Below are positions 7,980 through 15,167 of a DNA stretch of 27,044 nt, in pieces. This DNA comes from Cloacibacterium sp046296655 (GTDB lineage: Bacteria > Bacteroidota > Bacteroidia > Flavobacteriales > Weeksellaceae). Numbering within the stretch: the stretch's first letter is position 1; each line of letters opens with the position of its first letter. The notes under the pieces were generated by a model that saw only the letters and a program-made list of their open reading frames with translations, was not told where the DNA came from and did no database searches. A program made the translations under genes and the position numbers. The stretch is from contig JBKBLE010000029.1 of NCBI GenBank assembly GCA_046296655.1, positions 1-27,044 of the forward strand. Direction: 5' to 3'.

Positions 7980-8190
7980 AGTTTACTAATTCTCATCACT
8001 TTTGGTCCCGCTTTTCGCTGCAATCTTTTAAAATTTTTTCACTCAGGTTTCATAAAAAGAAAAAACCTGAAAATTTTAAAAGGATTTCCGCTTCAAAACG
8101 AGGCACGAGTTTCGCCGATTTCTCTAAAAATATAACGAAACAAAGAGGCAATCGGGGCTATTTTTTACGCAAATTTCTTCGGTTCACGCC
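7980..8190 (-). ncRNA. Structured intergenic element (flavobacterial GAAGCGGAAATCC-type hairpin repeat)
   Basis: Most of the 341-bp gap between dapA and the nucleotidase operon is a non-coding structured block. Arms TTTTAAAATTTT (8026-8037) and AAAATTTTAAAA (8070-8081) pair, then CAGGTTT (8044-8050) with AAACCTG (8063-8069), giving about 19 paired bases with a 6-nt bulge. On the minus strand the flanks read AGCCCCGATT ... GAAGCGGAAATCC, hairpin, AAAGATTGCAGCGAAAAGCG. I recall this layout from many flavobacterial intergenic regions. It may correspond to the Rfam Flavo-1 motif, which I could not test. It could be a small RNA, an mRNA structure or a dispersed repeat. A stray frame through it has no protein features. 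Confidence 0.55.
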
Positions 8191-8226
8191 CGCCAAAAAA
8201 TCTATTCATAATAACAGATAATCAAT

Positions 8227-8234
8227 TATATTTG
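8227..8234 (+). promoter_or_regulatory. -7 box for the nucleotidase-porZ-recO operon
   Basis: TATATTTG matches TAnnTTTG, and transcription would start near 8241, about 15 nt before the ATG at 8256. No good -33 TTG is visible at 18-21 bp, so this is a partial match. It overlaps an in-frame TTG at 8232, which argues that this TTG is not the translation start. Confidence 0.45.
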
Positions 8235-8255
8235 CATTACAATTTTTATAAAATC

Positions 8256-9005
8256 ATGAAAAATAAAATTTGGTTGTTGGCCATCGTTGCGCTTACTGCT
8301 TCTGCATGCAGAACTCCGCTTCAAGTGGCTCAAGTTCAACCGCAGAAAAATACTTCTATCACTTCTGAAATTGCAGAAAGTCAGAATTTTGTTTCCGTTA
8401 TTGCTCCTTACAAAGCCGAGTTGGAGAAAAAAATGAATTCTAAAATTTCTTACACTTCTGTAGACCTTAATAAATCGGGAGACAATTCCAATTTAGGGAA
8501 CCTTTTGGCAGATTTTACTTATGAAGGAGCAGAAGAATGGGGAGAAAAAAATGATATTGATGTAGATGCTGCGGTAATTAACATCGGTGGAATTCGTTCT
8601 ACGATTGGAGCAGGAGATATTTTGACCAAACATGTTTTCGAAGTTATGCCTTTTGAAAATGAAGTGGTAATTGTAAAAATGAAGGGTAGTGATTTAAGAG
8701 GTTTATTTCAATATTATCTAGAAACACAGAAAAATAACCCTGTTTCTCATCTTTACATCGAAACAGAAAACGGTAAAATCAATCAAGCCTTAATCGATGG
8801 CGAAAATGTAGAAGATGAAAAGGTGTATTATATTGCTACGTCTGATTATCTTGCTTTTGGTGGTGATAATATGAAGTTTTTCAGCAAAGGAGAACTCATT
8901 TCAACTGGAATTAAATTAAGAGATTTATTTTTAGAATATTTCAAGAAAAATCCAGAAGTAAAAGCTAATACAGATATTCGTTTAAATTTTAAAGGGAAAA
9001 ACTAA
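8256..9005 (+). CDS. 5'-nucleotidase C-terminal-domain lipoprotein
   Basis: This 249-residue protein corresponds to the C-terminal, substrate-specificity domain of UshA/5'-nucleotidase-type enzymes. Signatures are NIGGIRSTIGAGDI and VMPFENEVVIVKMKGSDL in the middle and SDYLAFGGDN near the end. A signal peptide with a somewhat loose lipobox (ASAC) puts the lipidated Cys at residue 18, so it should be membrane-anchored. The ATG at 8256 was chosen over an in-frame TTG at 8232 because the TTG lies inside a -7 box and would lengthen the signal peptide. The stop overlaps the next start (TAATG, 9003-9007). The next gene encodes the matching metallophosphatase domain, so the two products probably act together. 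The domain lacks catalytic metal ligands of its own. Confidence 0.88.
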   Translation: MKNKIWLLAIVALTASACRTPLQVAQVQPQKNTSITSEIAESQNFVSVIAPYKAELEKKMNSKISYTSVDLNKSGDNSNLGNLLADFTYEGAEEWGEKNDIDVDAAVINIGGIRSTIGAGDILTKHVFEVMPFENEVVIVKMKGSDLRGLFQYYLETQKNNPVSHLYIETENGKINQALIDGENVEDEKVYYIATSDYLAFGGDNMKFFSKGELISTGIKLRDLFLEYFKKNPEVKANTDIRLNFKGKN

Positions 9006-9955
9006 TGAACAGAAAAGAATTTTTAAAAACAGTAGGAGGCGGAACATTAGCACTTTCTTTAGCGCCTAATTTAGTTTTTGCCAGTCAAAAAAGTATTCTT
9101 GATAGAAATTCGGCTTATAAATTGACCGTTTTACATACCAATGACCAACACAGCAGAATAGAACCTTTTGATTCTAGTTACTCTAGAAATCCTAATCAAG
9201 GAGGTTTTGCAAGACGTGCTACCTTAATTCAGCAGATTAGAAGCCAAGAAAAAAACGTTCTGTTATTAGATGCAGGAGATATTTTTCAAGGAACACCATA
9301 TTTTAATTTTTATGGAGGTGAACTAGAGTTTAAATTAATGTCTATGATGGGTTATGATGCTGCAACTATGGGAAATCATGATTTCGACAATGGTTTAGAG
9401 GGTTTTTTGAAAGCTTTACCGAATGCTAAATTCCCTTTTATCACATCTAATTACGATTTCAGCAATACCATTCTTGATGGAAAAACCGAAAAATATAAAA
9501 TCTTCAAAAAAAATGGAATTAAAGTAGGTATTTTCGGAGTGGGAATAGAATTAGATGGATTGGTGGGCAAGAAACAATATCAGGAAACTAAGTATTTAAA
9601 CCCAGTAGAAATTGCACAACATTATGCAGATTTTCTGAGAAAAGAAAAAGGTTGTGATTTGGTAATTTGTCTATCACATATTGGTTATGATTACAGAGAT
9701 GATGCTGATAAAATTTCTGACAAAAAATTAGCAGCTCAGACAGATAATATTGATTTAATTTTAGGAGGTCATACCCATACTTTTTTACCAGAACCACAAT
9801 CTTTTACCAATAAAAGTGGGAAAAACGTTTTGGTGAATCAAGTAGGTTGGGCTGGTTTGCTTTTAGGAAGAATAGATTTTTATTTTGACAAAAATAAGAG
9901 TTTACAAAATATTTCATGGAATAATCAAGTTATAGATGATAGCATTTTAGGTTAA
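9005..9955 (+). CDS. Metallophosphatase (5'-nucleotidase N-terminal domain), Tat-like signal
   Basis: The 316-residue protein is the calcineurin-like metallophosphoesterase half of a 5'-nucleotidase. The binuclear metal site is complete: TNDQH (D47, H49), DAGD (D92), GNHD (N124, H125), the SHIGY histidine (about 222) and GGHTH (about 252-256). The N-terminus NRKEFLKTVGGG followed by ALSLAPNLVFA looks like a Tat signal, but the twin arginine is RK instead of RR. Translation is coupled to the preceding gene (TAATG). Together they rebuild the two domains of UshA as separate polypeptides, with the C-terminal domain encoded first. Likely role is extracytoplasmic hydrolysis of nucleotides or related phosphoesters; the exact substrate is unknown. 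Confidence 0.92.
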   Translation: MNRKEFLKTVGGGTLALSLAPNLVFASQKSILDRNSAYKLTVLHTNDQHSRIEPFDSSYSRNPNQGGFARRATLIQQIRSQEKNVLLLDAGDIFQGTPYFNFYGGELEFKLMSMMGYDAATMGNHDFDNGLEGFLKALPNAKFPFITSNYDFSNTILDGKTEKYKIFKKNGIKVGIFGVGIELDGLVGKKQYQETKYLNPVEIAQHYADFLRKEKGCDLVICLSHIGYDYRDDADKISDKKLAAQTDNIDLILGGHTHTFLPEPQSFTNKSGKNVLVNQVGWAGLLLGRIDFYFDKNKSLQNISWNNQVIDDSILG

Positions 9956-9961
9956 AAATTG

Positions 9962-12220
9962 ATGATGAAAAAAAATATATTAGTCTTTTTACTGCTCTTG
10001 TCGTATTTTTCAGTGTTTTCGCAAAGCACCAATAGTAAGTGGAGCGATTTGTTCTCTTACAATAATGTTTTGGCTTTCAAAGAAAAAGACGGGAAAATCA
10101 TTGCAGCAACCGAGAACGGAGTTTTTTATTATAATACCATTTCTGGAGAAATTACCAAACTTTCTAAAGCCAATGGTTTGCATGAAGTGAAAATTTCGGC
10201 TTTTGATTATGATGCTGCTACCAATACAGCTATCATAGGTTATAAATCTGGTAATCTAGATGTGGTAACTGCAGATGGTGTAACGTATGTGGTAGATATT
10301 CCGCTTTCTCAAAGTTATACCGGAAGTAAAACGATTAATAATATTTCTATCAATGGAGACAAAGCCGTGATTTCTGTAGGTTATGGCGTTTCTATTTTTA
10401 ACATCACCAAAAAAGAATTTCGGGATACTTGTTTCTTTTTTAATGGTACTTCTTACGAAAAAGTTTTAGAAGCAACCATAAAAGACAATACGGTTTATGC
10501 AATTACAGAAAATAGCCTTAAATATCATCCTATAGACGTAACTTTTTCGGTGTACAGCAATTGGAATTCTGTAGCAGGAAATTATACACAAATAGATTCT
10601 AAATCTACTTTGGTGTTATCTAATAACAATACGGTGTATTATGGTAATGTGGGAAGTTTAAGTTCTATTCCACAAAGGTTTGACAAAATTAAAGATATTA
10701 AGATTACGGATTCCCAAATTATTGTTGCAGACCAAACCAAAGTATACGCGTATACACTTTCAGGAACTTTGCAAAAAACAATAGATATCGGAGAAGAAGT
10801 AAATACGGCTTTTGTTGTAAACAATCAAATTTATACAGGAACTAAACTTTCAGGAATTTATGATGAGTCTAAAAAAAACTCCTATAAACCAGATGGTCCA
10901 TATTCTAATGTTTCTTATAAGATTCAAATTCAAGATGACAAATTATGGGTATCAACTGGGGGAAGAGAAGGAAGGTATAATTTTCCTATAAGTCCAAGAC
11001 CAGATTTAGGATTTTATTTCTATGATGGAAGACAATGGGTGTATCCTTCTTATTTTATAGATAATCCAACAGTATTTAATACGTTAGATGTTATTGCAAG
11101 CCCAATCAATTACAAAGAAGTTTTTATCGCAAACTATAATCAAACAACAGGTCAAGGTATTTATAAATTTACTTATAATGAATCTAAAAAAGATTTTGAT
11201 TTTGTTAAATATTATAGTCTTTCTACAAATTTCAGTTATAACAGACCAGTAGGTTTTACCTATGATGATCAGAATAATTTAATTGGGAGTATGGCTTTTA
11301 CAGGGACAGAAATTGCTTCATCTTTGCTCTTATATAACAAAACGAATGACAATTTTACAACCATTAGTTTAAAAGTTCCTGCAGCCGCTCAAAAACCTAT
11401 TTTTTTTGATGGTTACGTATGGTTGCCTACTCCAAGACAAAACTATTTTGTAGCTTTTAATTTTAACAAAACCATTGATAATGTATCAGATGACAAAGTG
11501 TTTCTCTTAGATGCTAATAGTGGATTACCAGATAGTGGAGCAGGAACATTAAGTGCAGCTGGCGATAAATCAGGAGATATTTGGATAGGTACTGATAAAG
11601 GTTTAAGAATTTTATCAGGAGGTTCTTCAGCGATTGAAAAAACACCTAAAGTAGAGCCTATTGTCATCACCCAAAATGGAATTCCAGAAGAACTTTTTAA
11701 GGATTTACCCATTCTTCAAATTGAAGTTGACTCAGGAAATCAAAAATGGGTTTCTGTAGAAGGTGGAGGCGTGTTTTACCTCAGTTCTAATGGAGAAAAT
11801 ACCATTTCTCATTTTACAAAAGTAAATTCACCATTACCAAGTGATGTAGTGACAGATATAAAAGTTGACCCTAAAACCGGAAAAGTCTATTTTGTAACTT
11901 TTGATGGAATTGTGGTCTATCAAGGAGATGTAATCAATGTTTCTAGCGATTTTTCGGATATAAAAGTTTATCCAAATCCAGTTGTTACAAGTCAATACAG
12001 AGGAAATGTAAAAATTACGGGACTTGCCGAAAAAACCAATATTAGAATTACAGATGCAGCAGGAAACGTAGTGCATCAAGCAGTAGCTAGAGGAGGTTAT
12101 TACGAATGGAATCTCAATAATCAAAAAGGTATTAGAGTAGCATCGGGAATTTATTTTGTCTTAATGACCAATGAAGATGGAACCGATAAAGCTACCGCGA
12201 AAATTGCAGTGGTGAATTAA
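9962..12220 (+). CDS. porZ: PorZ-like type IX secretion surface protein with C-terminal sorting domain
   Basis: The roughly 752-residue exported protein has a signal peptide (KKNILVFLLLLSYFSVFSQ) and many beta-propeller-type repeats, such as GKIIAATENGVFYYNTISGE, DIWIGTDKGLRIL and QKWVSVEGGGVFYL. It ends in a T9SS type A sorting domain of about 85 residues: VYPNP, RITDAAGNVVHQ, SGIYFV, KIAVVN. The opening propeller resembles PorZ, a member of the PorU-PorV-PorQ-PorZ attachment complex that processes T9SS cargo on the outer membrane. Length agrees with PorZ (about 750-780). ATG codons at 9962 and 9965 are both possible; an in-frame TTG at 9959 is unlikely. It starts 6 bp after the metallophosphatase and overlaps recO by one base. 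A generic propeller sensor is the alternative. Confidence 0.8.
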   Translation: MMKKNILVFLLLLSYFSVFSQSTNSKWSDLFSYNNVLAFKEKDGKIIAATENGVFYYNTISGEITKLSKANGLHEVKISAFDYDAATNTAIIGYKSGNLDVVTADGVTYVVDIPLSQSYTGSKTINNISINGDKAVISVGYGVSIFNITKKEFRDTCFFFNGTSYEKVLEATIKDNTVYAITENSLKYHPIDVTFSVYSNWNSVAGNYTQIDSKSTLVLSNNNTVYYGNVGSLSSIPQRFDKIKDIKITDSQIIVADQTKVYAYTLSGTLQKTIDIGEEVNTAFVVNNQIYTGTKLSGIYDESKKNSYKPDGPYSNVSYKIQIQDDKLWVSTGGREGRYNFPISPRPDLGFYFYDGRQWVYPSYFIDNPTVFNTLDVIASPINYKEVFIANYNQTTGQGIYKFTYNESKKDFDFVKYYSLSTNFSYNRPVGFTYDDQNNLIGSMAFTGTEIASSLLLYNKTNDNFTTISLKVPAAAQKPIFFDGYVWLPTPRQNYFVAFNFNKTIDNVSDDKVFLLDANSGLPDSGAGTLSAAGDKSGDIWIGTDKGLRILSGGSSAIEKTPKVEPIVITQNGIPEELFKDLPILQIEVDSGNQKWVSVEGGGVFYLSSNGENTISHFTKVNSPLPSDVVTDIKVDPKTGKVYFVTFDGIVVYQGDVINVSSDFSDIKVYPNPVVTSQYRGNVKITGLAEKTNIRITDAAGNVVHQAVARGGYYEWNLNNQKGIRVASGIYFVLMTNEDGTDKATAKIAVVN

Positions 12221-12903
12221 TGGATAAAAACACAGGATTTTTACTCTCATACATTAAATACGGAGATTATGATGCCATTCTGCATTGTTACACGTTAGAA
12301 AGCGGTTTTCAGTCGTTTTTCATGCGAGGTATATATTCTGCTAAAAACAAAAAGAAAGCCTTTCTTTCGCCGCTTAATGAGCTGGAAATAACCTTTTGTA
12401 ATCACCGTGGCAATCTTCCTACCATTAAAAAAGTAGAACTGAGTGAAAAATTACCAGATGAGGTAAATGTTCATCAGAACGCGGTGATTTTCTTTCTTTC
12501 TGATTTTCTCAATCAAATTTTGAAGAATGAAAGTCAGCACGTTGCTCTTTATCAAGAAATTAAATTTTTCAAACAGAAAATTTTAGAGAAAAAGATGCAT
12601 GCGCATTACTTTTTTCTGATTAGGATGCTTCAGTTTTTTGGAATTTCTCCATTGGTATCTGAAGAAAAATTTTTAAATATAGAAAAAGGAATTTTTCAAG
12701 AAGAGATTTCACAAAAAGAAGTAGATGAAGAACTATCTTTTCTCTGGAAGAAAATTTTAGACGAAGAGATAGAAGAAGATTTTATCGTTGAAAAAAAATA
12801 CAGAAAACCTTTATTAGATTCTATTTTGCAATACTATAAAACGCATTTTCCAGAATTTTATTCGCCTAAGTCTTTGGCTGTAATTTTAGAAGTTTTTGAA
12901 TAA
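12220..12903 (+). CDS. recO: DNA repair protein RecO
   Basis: This 227-residue cytoplasmic protein resembles RecO, which with RecR loads RecA at gaps in the RecFOR recombination pathway. The N-terminus GFLLSYIKYGDYDAILHCYT with GFQSFFMRG is the OB-fold opening, with the gene's usual pattern LLSY.KYGD...L.CYT. The C-terminal part is helical and rich in E and K. No four-Cys zinc site is seen; some RecO families lack it. The start overlaps the porZ stop (TAATG, 12218-12222), so translation is coupled. A bidirectional terminator follows immediately. Confidence 0.88.
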   Translation: MDKNTGFLLSYIKYGDYDAILHCYTLESGFQSFFMRGIYSAKNKKKAFLSPLNELEITFCNHRGNLPTIKKVELSEKLPDEVNVHQNAVIFFLSDFLNQILKNESQHVALYQEIKFFKQKILEKKMHAHYFFLIRMLQFFGISPLVSEEKFLNIEKGIFQEEISQKEVDEELSFLWKKILDEEIEEDFIVEKKYRKPLLDSILQYYKTHFPEFYSPKSLAVILEVFE

Positions 12904-12905
12904 AA

Positions 12906-12925
12906 AACCGCCTAATTAGGCGGTT
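12906..12925. terminator. Bidirectional terminator between recO and the FKBP-like gene
   Basis: AACCGCCTA and TAGGCGGTT form a perfect stem; a T-rich stretch follows on the plus strand and an A6 run precedes it (12902-12907), so it can stop both convergent transcripts. It begins 3 bp after the recO stop codon. Confidence 0.88.
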
Positions 12926-12931
12926 GTATTT

Positions 12932-13672
12932 TTAGTCTTCTGCTGATGTTCTCGTTTCTGTTTTAAACACTTGGAAGTTGAAAACAAATGTTCTATTTCT
13001 GAAGCTATAAGCAGAATAAGCAAAATGATCATCTCTTGCAAATGCAGCTCTAGAAGGTACTATGATTACACCTTGTAAGTTGTAGTTATCCGTATCATTT
13101 AATTCACAACTTTGGAAATTTTTAATCGCCTCCTGGAAACCTTCCATTTCGTAGAATGCTCTGGTTTTAGTAGTGCTATTGTCTGTATTGTACTTGTTTA
13201 AAACACTTGTTCTTACATGGAAATAAGCAGGGTCTATTTCTGGTGTTCCAGTAGTAATAATAGTGGTTCTAAAAGGATATTTAGAGTCAAATTTCACTAC
13301 ATTATCGCTTCCTTTTACAGCTACATACGTGTAAGTGTTGTGCATCAACTTTATTTTATCAGTAGCTGCGATGGCTTTTCCATTGGTAGGAGTATATCTG
13401 CTGATGTAAATTACTCCAGAATTAAGTTTTACGGGATTGTAATCAGATAGAGGTTTCTCATTATCATCTGTGGTAGAAGTACTGCTAAATGCTACGATAT
13501 TTCCTCTAGAATCAAAATAGTTATCTTTTAAAAATTTTTGAATGGCCTCATCATCATATGTATTCTGAGTTTCTATACTCACTTCTTCTGTAGTGCTGTT
13601 ATTGTCATCATCATTATTACATGATGTGATAGCTAGAGAAGCTAAAGCAAGAAACAAAAATATTTTTTTCAT
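12932..13672 (-). CDS. FKBP-type peptidyl-prolyl isomerase-like lipoprotein
   Basis: The 246-residue protein has a lipoprotein signal (lipobox ITSC, Cys18) followed by an Asp/Asn/Thr-rich tether (residues 19-35). The C-terminal half fits an FKBP fold: MEGFQEAIKNFQSCEL corresponds to the GF.EAL segment, GVIIVPSRAAFARDD to the VIPS.LAYG segment, and FVFNFQVFKTE to the final strand. Several usual FKBP active-site aromatics cannot be placed, so isomerase activity is uncertain. It is reminiscent of GldI-like FKBP lipoproteins of Flavobacteriia, but I would not name it gldI. It converges on recO and has its own -7 box (TACTTTTG at 13736-13729). Confidence 0.72.
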   Translation of the reverse strand: MKKIFLFLALASLAITSCNNDDDNNSTTEEVSIETQNTYDDEAIQKFLKDNYFDSRGNIVAFSSTSTTDDNEKPLSDYNPVKLNSGVIYISRYTPTNGKAIAATDKIKLMHNTYTYVAVKGSDNVVKFDSKYPFRTTIITTGTPEIDPAYFHVRTSVLNKYNTDNSTTKTRAFYEMEGFQEAIKNFQSCELNDTDNYNLQGVIIVPSRAAFARDDHFAYSAYSFRNRTFVFNFQVFKTETRTSAED

Positions 13673-13728
13673 AAGTTTTTTATCCTTTAGATTTGTTTAA
13701 TTAAATTGCTCGATATTTTCAATAACTG

Positions 13729-13736
13729 CAAAAGTA
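13729..13736 (-). promoter_or_regulatory. -7 box for the FKBP-like lipoprotein gene
   Basis: The minus strand reads TACTTTTG, a match to TAnnTTTG, 56 bp before the ATG at 13672. No clear -33 TTG is visible, because the upstream bases are already inside the divergent S4-protein gene. Confidence 0.4.
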
Positions 13737-13746
13737 TAAATAAATT

Positions 13747-14178
13747 ATGAGAATTGATAAATTTTTATGGAGTATTAGGTTTTACAAAACAAGAAATATA
13801 GCAGCCGAAGAAATTAAGAAAAATAGAGTTTCTATAGGAGAAAATACCGTAAAATCTTCCAAAGAAGTAAAAGAAGGAGATATTATCAAGATAAGAAAAA
13901 ATCAAATCGACTATAAAATTAAGGTTTTACAAATTCCCAAAAGTAGAATAGGAGCCAAATTAGTTGCCCTTCATGTAGCAGACATGACCGAGAAAGAGCA
14001 ATATGAATTGCTAAAACTCAGAAAAATGTCTCAGGATTATTATCGTACCAAAGGAGAAGGAAGACCAACCAAAAAAGACAGAAGAGATATGGATGATTTC
14101 TTAGAAAAAGACCATGATGAAACTTCTATGACAGAAGATGATTGGGATTCTTTTTTTAAGGATGTAGCTGAAGAATAG
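13747..14178 (+). CDS. hslR: S4-domain RNA-binding protein, Hsp15-like
   Basis: The 143-residue protein opens with an S4 RNA-binding domain (residues 1 to about 65: MRIDKFLWSIRFYKTRN, VKEGDIIKI). This is the pattern of Hsp15/HslR, which binds stalled 50S subunits carrying nascent chains. The basic central stretch (KLRKMSQDYYRTKGEGRPTK) and the acidic tail rich in D and E after residue 115 agree with HslR relatives in this phylum. The ATG at 13747 is the only sensible start. The last 23 bp overlap the 3' end of the convergent shikimate kinase gene. Other small S4 proteins are possible, but length and tail favour Hsp15. Confidence 0.87.
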   Translation: MRIDKFLWSIRFYKTRNIAAEEIKKNRVSIGENTVKSSKEVKEGDIIKIRKNQIDYKIKVLQIPKSRIGAKLVALHVADMTEKEQYELLKLRKMSQDYYRTKGEGRPTKKDRRDMDDFLEKDHDETSMTEDDWDSFFKDVAEE

Positions 14179-14677
14179 TAGTTATTTCCTCTACTATTTC
14201 TTCTGGCGTTTTATAATCGGTATCTACAACGTATTGTGCTTTATTGTAAAAAATATTTCTCTCAAAAAGGTGTTTGGCAATAAATTCTGGTAAATCTTCG
14301 TCGTTTATTCTCGCAATAAGAGGTCTTTTTTCTTTTTGTTTAGATAATCTTTGAACCAGTGTGCCAATATTTGATCTTAGATAAATGGTGATAGAATTAT
14401 TATTAAGGATTTCCATGTTATTATAATACACGGGAGTGCCACCACCTAGACTAATGATGCAATTTTCTTGGGTGGCAAGAAGCTCTTCTAAAGTTTCTTT
14501 TTCTGATTTTCTAAAGTAGATTTCACCCTTTTTTTCAAAAATTTCGGGTATGGTCATGTTTTTTTTCTTAGAAATTTCTTTGTCGAGGTCAAAAATTTTA
14601 AAATTTATTTTTTCTCCCAATATTTTGGAAATGTGAGATTTACCGCTTCCCATGTAGCCTACAAGTGAAATTATCAT
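14156..14677 (-). CDS. aroK: Shikimate kinase
   Basis: The 173-residue cytoplasmic kinase phosphorylates shikimate in aromatic amino-acid biosynthesis. A Walker A motif GYMGSGKSH lies at residues 7-15. Asp pairs in IFDLDKEI (30-32) bind Mg2+ and shikimate. YFRKSE carries the shikimate-binding Arg, SLGGGTPV is the glycine-rich substrate loop, and EKRPLI is the LID segment. I chose the ATG at 14677 instead of an in-frame GTG at 14692, since it puts the first beta strand at the N-terminus. The 3' end overlaps the S4-protein gene by 23 bp, tail to tail. Confidence 0.94.
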   Translation of the reverse strand: MIISLVGYMGSGKSHISKILGEKINFKIFDLDKEISKKKNMTIPEIFEKKGEIYFRKSEKETLEELLATQENCIISLGGGTPVYYNNMEILNNNSITIYLRSNIGTLVQRLSKQKEKRPLIARINDEDLPEFIAKHLFERNIFYNKAQYVVDTDYKTPEEIVEEITTILQLHP

Positions 14678-14708
14678 AATTTTATTTTGCACAAAGTTCT
14701 TAAAAAAT

Positions 14709-14738
14709 TTTGAGAATTTAAAAAAAGGCGTATCTTTG
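14709..14738 (+). promoter_or_regulatory. tRNA cluster promoter
   Basis: TTTG (14709-14712) and TATCTTTG (14731-14738) are 18 bp apart and match the Bacteroidota promoter consensus. Transcription would start near 14745, about 20 nt before the first tRNA. Confidence 0.72.
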
Positions 14739-14766
14739 CACCACTTTTTAACAGAGATGTTAAGGA

Positions 14767-14839
14767 GACCTGGTAGCTCAGCTGGTAGAGCAATACACTT
14801 TTAATGTATGGGTCCTGGGTTCGAATCCCAGCCAGGTCA
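14767..14839 (+). tRNA. tRNA-Lys (anticodon TTT), copy 1
   Basis: The 73-nt cloverleaf has acceptor arms GACCTGG and CCAGGTC with discriminator A, a D-arm AGCTCAGCTGGTAGAGC, anticodon loop CTTTTAA (TTT, lysine) and a GGTTCGAATCC T-arm. CCA is not encoded. It is identical to the copy at 15004-15076. Confidence 0.97.
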
Positions 14840-14848
14840 CAACAAAAT

Positions 14849-14875
14849 TCCGTATACCCTTTACGGATTTTTTTT
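14849..14875 (+). terminator. Short hairpin with T8 tract between tRNA-Lys and tRNA-Leu
   Basis: TCCGTA (14849-14854) pairs with TACGGA (14862-14867) and is followed by T8. The stem is only 6 bp, so it may be a weak terminator or a processing site inside the tRNA transcript. Confidence 0.5.
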
Positions 14876-14958
14876 GCCTACGTGGTGAAATTGGTAGACA
14901 CGCCATCTTGAGGGGGTGGTTTCCTAAGGATGTGCTGGTTCGAGTCCAGTCGTAGGCA
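14876..14958 (+). tRNA. tRNA-Leu (anticodon GAG)
   Basis: The 83-nt tRNA has acceptor arms GCCTACG and CGTAGGC with discriminator A, a long variable arm typical of leucine tRNAs, and a T-arm GGTTCGAGTCC. The anticodon stem CCATC/GGTGG frames the loop TTGAGGG, giving anticodon GAG, which reads CUC and CUU. Confidence 0.95.
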
Positions 14959-15003
14959 CGAAGAGCAAAAAATAAAAACTTAGAAATTTTTATAAATTTC
15001 AAA

Positions 15004-15076
15004 GACCTGGTAGCTCAGCTGGTAGAGCAATACACTTTTAATGTATGGGTCCTGGGTTCGAATCCCAGCCAGGTCA
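15004..15076 (+). tRNA. tRNA-Lys (anticodon TTT), copy 2
   Basis: This is an exact 73-nt copy of the tRNA-Lys at 14767-14839, with the same acceptor arms, anticodon TTT and T-arm. The two copies flank tRNA-Leu in direct orientation, 164 bp apart, and the downstream spacer differs. No separate strong promoter is evident, so it is probably cut from the same transcript. Confidence 0.97.
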
Positions 15077-15128
15077 CAATTTACGAAAGTAAATTTTTTT
15101 CATATTAATATTTTGTGATTTGGTGTTT

Positions 15129-15158
15129 AAAAGCCTTCAAGTTAACTTGAAGGCTTTT
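15129..15158. terminator. Bidirectional terminator between tRNA cluster and panC
   Basis: AAAAGCCTTCAAGTT and AACTTGAAGGCTTTT make a perfect 30-bp palindrome with A- and T-runs at its ends. It can end the plus-strand tRNA transcript and the minus-strand panC transcript, whose stop is at 15168. Confidence 0.9.
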
Positions 15159-15167
15159 TATTTGTTT

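Noticed and set aside
7875..8135. Open frame of 86 codons through the dapA upstream region
   Set aside because: It overlaps the dapA start and the hairpin element and shows no protein-like features.
8232..8255. TTG start for the nucleotidase C-domain gene
   Set aside because: The TTG is part of a TATATTTG promoter box and would precede the signal peptide by eight odd residues.
14778..15002. Minus-strand open frame of 74 codons across the tRNA cluster
   Set aside because: It is the reverse complement of tRNA-Lys and tRNA-Leu, a well-known false protein.
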